Shown here piece by piece: positions 58,747-61,426 of a stretch of 61,426 nucleotides of DNA. Numbering within the stretch: the stretch's first letter is position 1; every line of letters starts with the position of its first letter. The stretch is taken from positions 1 to 61,426 of the forward strand of contig JABHCN010000005.1 in NCBI GenBank assembly GCA_018673475.1, written 5' to 3'. This stretch comes from Actinomycetota bacterium. GTDB taxonomy: Bacteria > Actinomycetota > Acidimicrobiia > Acidimicrobiales > MedAcidi-G1. A program made the translations under genes and the position numbers. A model generated the notes under the pieces. It did not search any database and was not told the DNA's origin. It was given only the letters and a program-made list of their open reading frames with translations.

Positions 58747-60366
58747 TCAGGCCAGATAGGTGACGCGCCGCACGATGAGCATCCAGGTCATCAGGGCGCT
58801 GATCGCCACCAGCACGAGGGCCAGGAGGGCCATCTCCGGAAGGTATGCCGCCTCGTAGGTGTTCCAGATCTCCACGGCCAGGGTTCTGAACCCGATCGGC
58901 GACACGAGCAGGGTCGCCGGGAGTTCCTTCATGGTCGAGAGCATCACGAGGCCACCGCCAGCTGCGAGGCCGGGTGCCATCAAAGGGAGTTCCACTGTCC
59001 GCAGGCGCCGCAGGCGACCCGCCCCCAGAAGCCGCGCAGCATCCTCCATGCGCGGAGGAACCGTCGACACCGCCACCTGGGCTGTCCGAACAGCCTGGGC
59101 CCCGAAGTGGACCACGTAGGCGAACACCAGCACCGGGAGGGTTCCGATGAGGAAGTCGAAGGGTGATGCATGAAGGGTCCAGAAGATGAGTGAGAGGGCG
59201 ACGACCAGTCCCGGGATGGCGAAGCCGGCGACCACCACGCCGTTTATCAGCCCGCCCACCCTGGAGTTGTGGCGCGTCAGCAGGTAGGCGACGGGCATGA
59301 CGGCGACTATTGCGAGGGTTGCGGCAACGACGCTGATCCATACGGTGTTCCAGGTTGGCCCCACCAGATCGTTAAGGTCGAGGCGAAGGCCTGCGCCACC
59401 GCGTAGCTGGCGGGTCCAACCTGAGAGACCCCAGTCGGCGAGCGACAACGCGGGTGAGAAGAGAGCCAGGCCGACAACAAGTGAACAGGTCACAAGTGCC
59501 GGTACCGACCACGGGCCGAGGGGGATCGGGAGTGCAGGCCGGCTGCCGACCACGTGGGTTCGGCTGCCTCTGCGTGCGACGGTTCGTTCCGCGGCCACCA
59601 CGACGAGGGCCAGGACGAGGAGCACCAGAGCAAGGGTGAACGACCGGTTCTGATCGAACAACCTGGTCCTGAAGATGGTCTGTGTGAGGGTCTCGAACCG
59701 CATCAGGTGGACTGCGCCGAAGTCACTGACCGTGTAGAGAAACACCAGAAGCGAGCCCGCTGCTATTGAGGAACTGGCCTGGGGCAGGACGATCTTCCTG
59801 AAGACCTGCACTGGACGGTCGCCCAGAAGTCTGGCATTTTCCTCAAGGGATGTCGGCAGTGTCGAGAGGCGTGCTGCGACGGGCAGGTAGACGTACGGGT
59901 AGGTGAAGAGGGTCAACACAAGCCACGCACCGAAGAGCCCGTGGAGTCTCAGGTCCAGGCCGACACCGGTTACCGAGACCAGGTCGTGGACGATTCCACC
60001 CGGCGTGAGGCCGGACTGCAGTGCGCTGGCCCCCACGAAGCTGGGGTAGACGAGGGGCAGGGGGACGGCGATGCGCCAGAAGCGTCGCATCGGCAGGTCG
60101 GTCCGGGTCGTGAGCCACGCCAGGCCGGTGCCGGTCAGGGCGGCTGCCACGGAGACCAGAAAGCCGAGCTGGATGGTCCTCCACAGGGGCTCCAGAGTTG
60201 AGCGTGAGGCGATTGTGGCGAGTTGGCCCTCGCCTGTTGTGGCTGTCCGCCAGACGACGTAGCCGCCCGGGATGGCGAACAGGACGGCTATGAGGAGGTT
60301 TGCTGAGATCAGCGAACGAGGAGGTCGCCCGGCACCCGCCCGGTGTCGGGCGACCTCCTCGTTCAC
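58747..60366 (-). CDS. iron(III)-type ABC transporter permease (two fused halves)
   Basis: A 539-residue membrane protein with about twelve transmembrane segments in two homologous halves. Each half carries an EAA-type loop for the ATPase: E-E-N-A-R-L-L-G-D-R near 180 and M-E-D-A-A-R-L-L-G-A-G near 450. This is the FbpB/SfuB layout. The start is GTG at 60366, followed at once by a 49-base perfect hairpin that covers codons 2-17. The true start could lie further downstream. No ATPase gene follows; the next gene is the convergent DtxR regulator. Confidence 0.9.
   Translation of the reverse strand: MNEEVARHRAGAGRPPRSLISANLLIAVLFAIPGGYVVWRTATTGEGQLATIASRSTLEPLWRTIQLGFLVSVAAALTGTGLAWLTTRTDLPMRRFWRIAVPLPLVYPSFVGASALQSGLTPGGIVHDLVSVTGVGLDLRLHGLFGAWLVLTLFTYPYVYLPVAARLSTLPTSLEENARLLGDRPVQVFRKIVLPQASSSIAAGSLLVFLYTVSDFGAVHLMRFETLTQTIFRTRLFDQNRSFTLALVLLVLALVVVAAERTVARRGSRTHVVGSRPALPIPLGPWSVPALVTCSLVVGLALFSPALSLADWGLSGWTRQLRGGAGLRLDLNDLVGPTWNTVWISVVAATLAIVAVMPVAYLLTRHNSRVGGLINGVVVAGFAIPGLVVALSLIFWTLHASPFDFLIGTLPVLVFAYVVHFGAQAVRTAQVAVSTVPPRMEDAARLLGAGRLRRLRTVELPLMAPGLAAGGGLVMLSTMKELPATLLVSPIGFRTLAVEIWNTYEAAYLPEMALLALVLVAISALMTWMLIVRRVTYLA
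60315..60363 (-). repeat. 49-base hairpin at the start of the permease gene
   Basis: A perfect 17-bp stem (60315-60331 with 60347-60363) encloses a further GCACC/GGTGT helix and a 5-base loop. It sits between the stop of the binding-protein gene and the body of the permease gene, overlapping the first permease codons. It would be very stable in mRNA. Confidence 0.85.
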
Positions 60367-60376
60367 CGGGTTGACC

Positions 60377-61414
60377 TCACTGGTCCAGGATCCCGCTGGC
60401 TTCGATGATCTCGATGGTCCGGGTGAACTCGGCAGCCACGTCTGCTATCTGCACGGCCCCAACCGTGTCGGCCGGTGCCGGTGGCAGGGTCTCGGCGGCG
60501 TCGACCCCGATGGCCAGCGGGTATTCGTAGACGGTGTCGGTCAGGTACCGCTGTTGTGAGTCGCTCAGCAGGTGGGTGAGCAGTCGGTTGGCGAGTTCCC
60601 TGTCGTCGCTCTGGTCCAGGATTGCTGCGGTGGCAATGATCATCAGGCCGCCGTCGTCGCCCTGGTTGAAGCCGTGGTTGGCGGAGCGCTGGGCGTCGCC
60701 GTTGGCTGCCACCTCCTGGTGGTTGTAGTAGTGGTTCACCAGCCCGAACCGGATCTCGTTGCGTCCTACCGCTTCGACGATCGCCCGGTTCTTGGGGTAG
60801 AAGCGGGCGCCGTTGGCGACCATGTCGTCCAGCCACCTGACGGCCATGTCGTCGCCGTTGCGTAGGCGGAACACCGTGAACCAGTCCTGAAATGAGGAGT
60901 TGCTGCCCGGTACTGCCACCAGGTTCTGGTAGCCGGGTCCTGTCAGGTCGAATACGGACCCGGGCAGGTCGGCTTCGGCAACCTCGTCGATGTTGTAGAC
61001 GAGCACACGGGCGCGGCCTGCGAAGCCGACCCAGGTTCCGTCGGGGGAGCGGTCGCCTGGATCGACCCGTTCCAGGGTCTTGGTGTCGATGGGTGCCAGC
61101 ATCCCCTGGTCGTCCAGGTAGCCGGCAGGCCCTGGGCTCCTGGAGAGGAACACGTCGGCGGGGGTCTTGTCGCCTTCTGTTGAGATTGCCAGGGCCAGGT
61201 CGTTCGAGGAGCCGTAGCGGACGTCGAGGGTCACTCCGGTTACTGCTTCGAACTCGGCGAAGATGGGACCGACCAGCTTCTCGCTGCGGCCGGAGTAGAT
61301 GGTGAGCGTCTGGCCATCGTCGTCGCCTCCACACGAGGTAGCTCCTGCAACGAGAGCCGTCAGCAGGAGGGTGGTTGCTAGGACTGTGGTCAGGTGGTGG
61401 TGTCTGTTCTGCAT
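60377..61414 (-). CDS. iron(III) ABC transporter substrate-binding lipoprotein (FbpA-like)
   Basis: A 345-residue periplasmic-binding protein with a signal peptide and lipobox ending A-G-A-T-S-C (Cys28), so it is membrane-anchored outside the cell. L-T-I-Y-S-G-R-S-E-K-L near 38 and the iron-contacting tyrosine pair in V-N-H-Y-Y-N-H-Q near 225 match FbpA/FutA-type ferric-binding proteins. It is ten bases upstream of the permease gene. Only a run of G separates its ATG from the window end, so its promoter is not visible. Confidence 0.9.
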   Translation of the reverse strand: MQNRHHHLTTVLATTLLLTALVAGATSCGGDDDGQTLTIYSGRSEKLVGPIFAEFEAVTGVTLDVRYGSSNDLALAISTEGDKTPADVFLSRSPGPAGYLDDQGMLAPIDTKTLERVDPGDRSPDGTWVGFAGRARVLVYNIDEVAEADLPGSVFDLTGPGYQNLVAVPGSNSSFQDWFTVFRLRNGDDMAVRWLDDMVANGARFYPKNRAIVEAVGRNEIRFGLVNHYYNHQEVAANGDAQRSANHGFNQGDDGGLMIIATAAILDQSDDRELANRLLTHLLSDSQQRYLTDTVYEYPLAIGVDAAETLPPAPADTVGAVQIADVAAEFTRTIEIIEASGILDQ

Positions 61415-61426
61415 TGGAGGGGGGGG

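Noticed and set aside
1-61426. tRNA, rRNA, CRISPR arrays, insertion sequences, attachment sites
   Set aside because: No cloverleaf-like, repeat-spacer or transposase sequence was recognised on either strand by reading. A covariance-model search would be needed to exclude small RNAs.

Overview
The window looks like chromosomal DNA of a high-GC, probably actinobacterial organism. An Acidimicrobiia-like or other deep-branching Actinomycetota is my best guess. The evidence is high-GC codon use, a DUF3516 Ski2-like helicase, a two-ACT SerB, an F420-type LLM oxidoreductase, an Lrp/alanine dehydrogenase pair, a prenyl synthase of actinobacterial type, frequent GTG/TTG starts and several promoters placed so that the mRNA would be leaderless. 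The taxonomy is inference. No rRNA, tRNA, CRISPR array, insertion sequence or phage gene was seen. Coding density is very high and no gap between genes exceeds 300 bases.

Region 1 (1-12616). After the tail of an acyl-CoA dehydrogenase and a PAS-LuxR regulator comes a long minus-strand operon whose genes mostly overlap by 4-14 bases. In transcription order it encodes a LeuA/citrate-synthase-like Claisen enzyme, indolepyruvate:ferredoxin oxidoreductase (IorA, then IorB fused to a ferredoxin domain), a second 2-oxoacid:ferredoxin oxidoreductase (alpha, beta, gamma), a TetR regulator, a family III CoA-transferase, an enoyl-CoA hydratase, an SDR dehydrogenase and a LeuC/LeuD-type hydro-lyase.

Region 2 (12870-22385). 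A divergent plus-strand operon carries a DUF35/thiolase pair, a PrpF-family isomerase, a 4-hydroxybenzoyl-CoA reductase (HcrC, HcrA, HcrB, with the four extra Fe-S cysteines of HcrB), and Had, Oah and Dch. The last three are the enzymes that take the cyclic dienoyl-CoA to 3-hydroxypimeloyl-CoA.

Region 3 (22416-27466). A converging minus-strand operon encodes a TetR repressor, the four subunits of an ATP-dependent (class I, Bzd-like) benzoyl-CoA reductase and a small cysteine protein. It has a near-consensus promoter (TTGACA-N17-TATAGT) with a TetR-type palindrome just downstream.

Regions 1-3 together encode almost the whole anaerobic route from 4-hydroxybenzoyl-CoA through benzoyl-CoA to glutaryl-CoA plus acetyl-CoA. 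They also encode two ferredoxin-reducing 2-oxoacid oxidoreductases that could power the reductase. The LeuA-like, LeuCD-like and PrpF-like enzymes are not part of the textbook pathway. I suggest they form an associated tri-/dicarboxylate module.

Region 4 (27636-61414) is more ordinary: hemerythrin-like and RDD proteins, a ClpB lacking its N domain, flavin oxidases, alanine dehydrogenase, SerB, an LLM oxidoreductase, a GGT, acyl-CoA enzymes, a lone Mo-hydroxylase large subunit, an aminotransferase/omega-amidase pair, prenyl synthase, helicase, Tag glycosylase, a MazEF-like pair, an acyl-CoA ligase, SDR, nitronate monooxygenase, an atypical thiolase, a DtxR-type regulator and an iron ABC transporter. 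Its standout is a GrdB/PrdB-like selenoprotein (39913-41085). Its in-frame UGA at 40363 is followed 11 bases later by a perfect 17-base stem-loop, so simple ORF callers split the gene in two.
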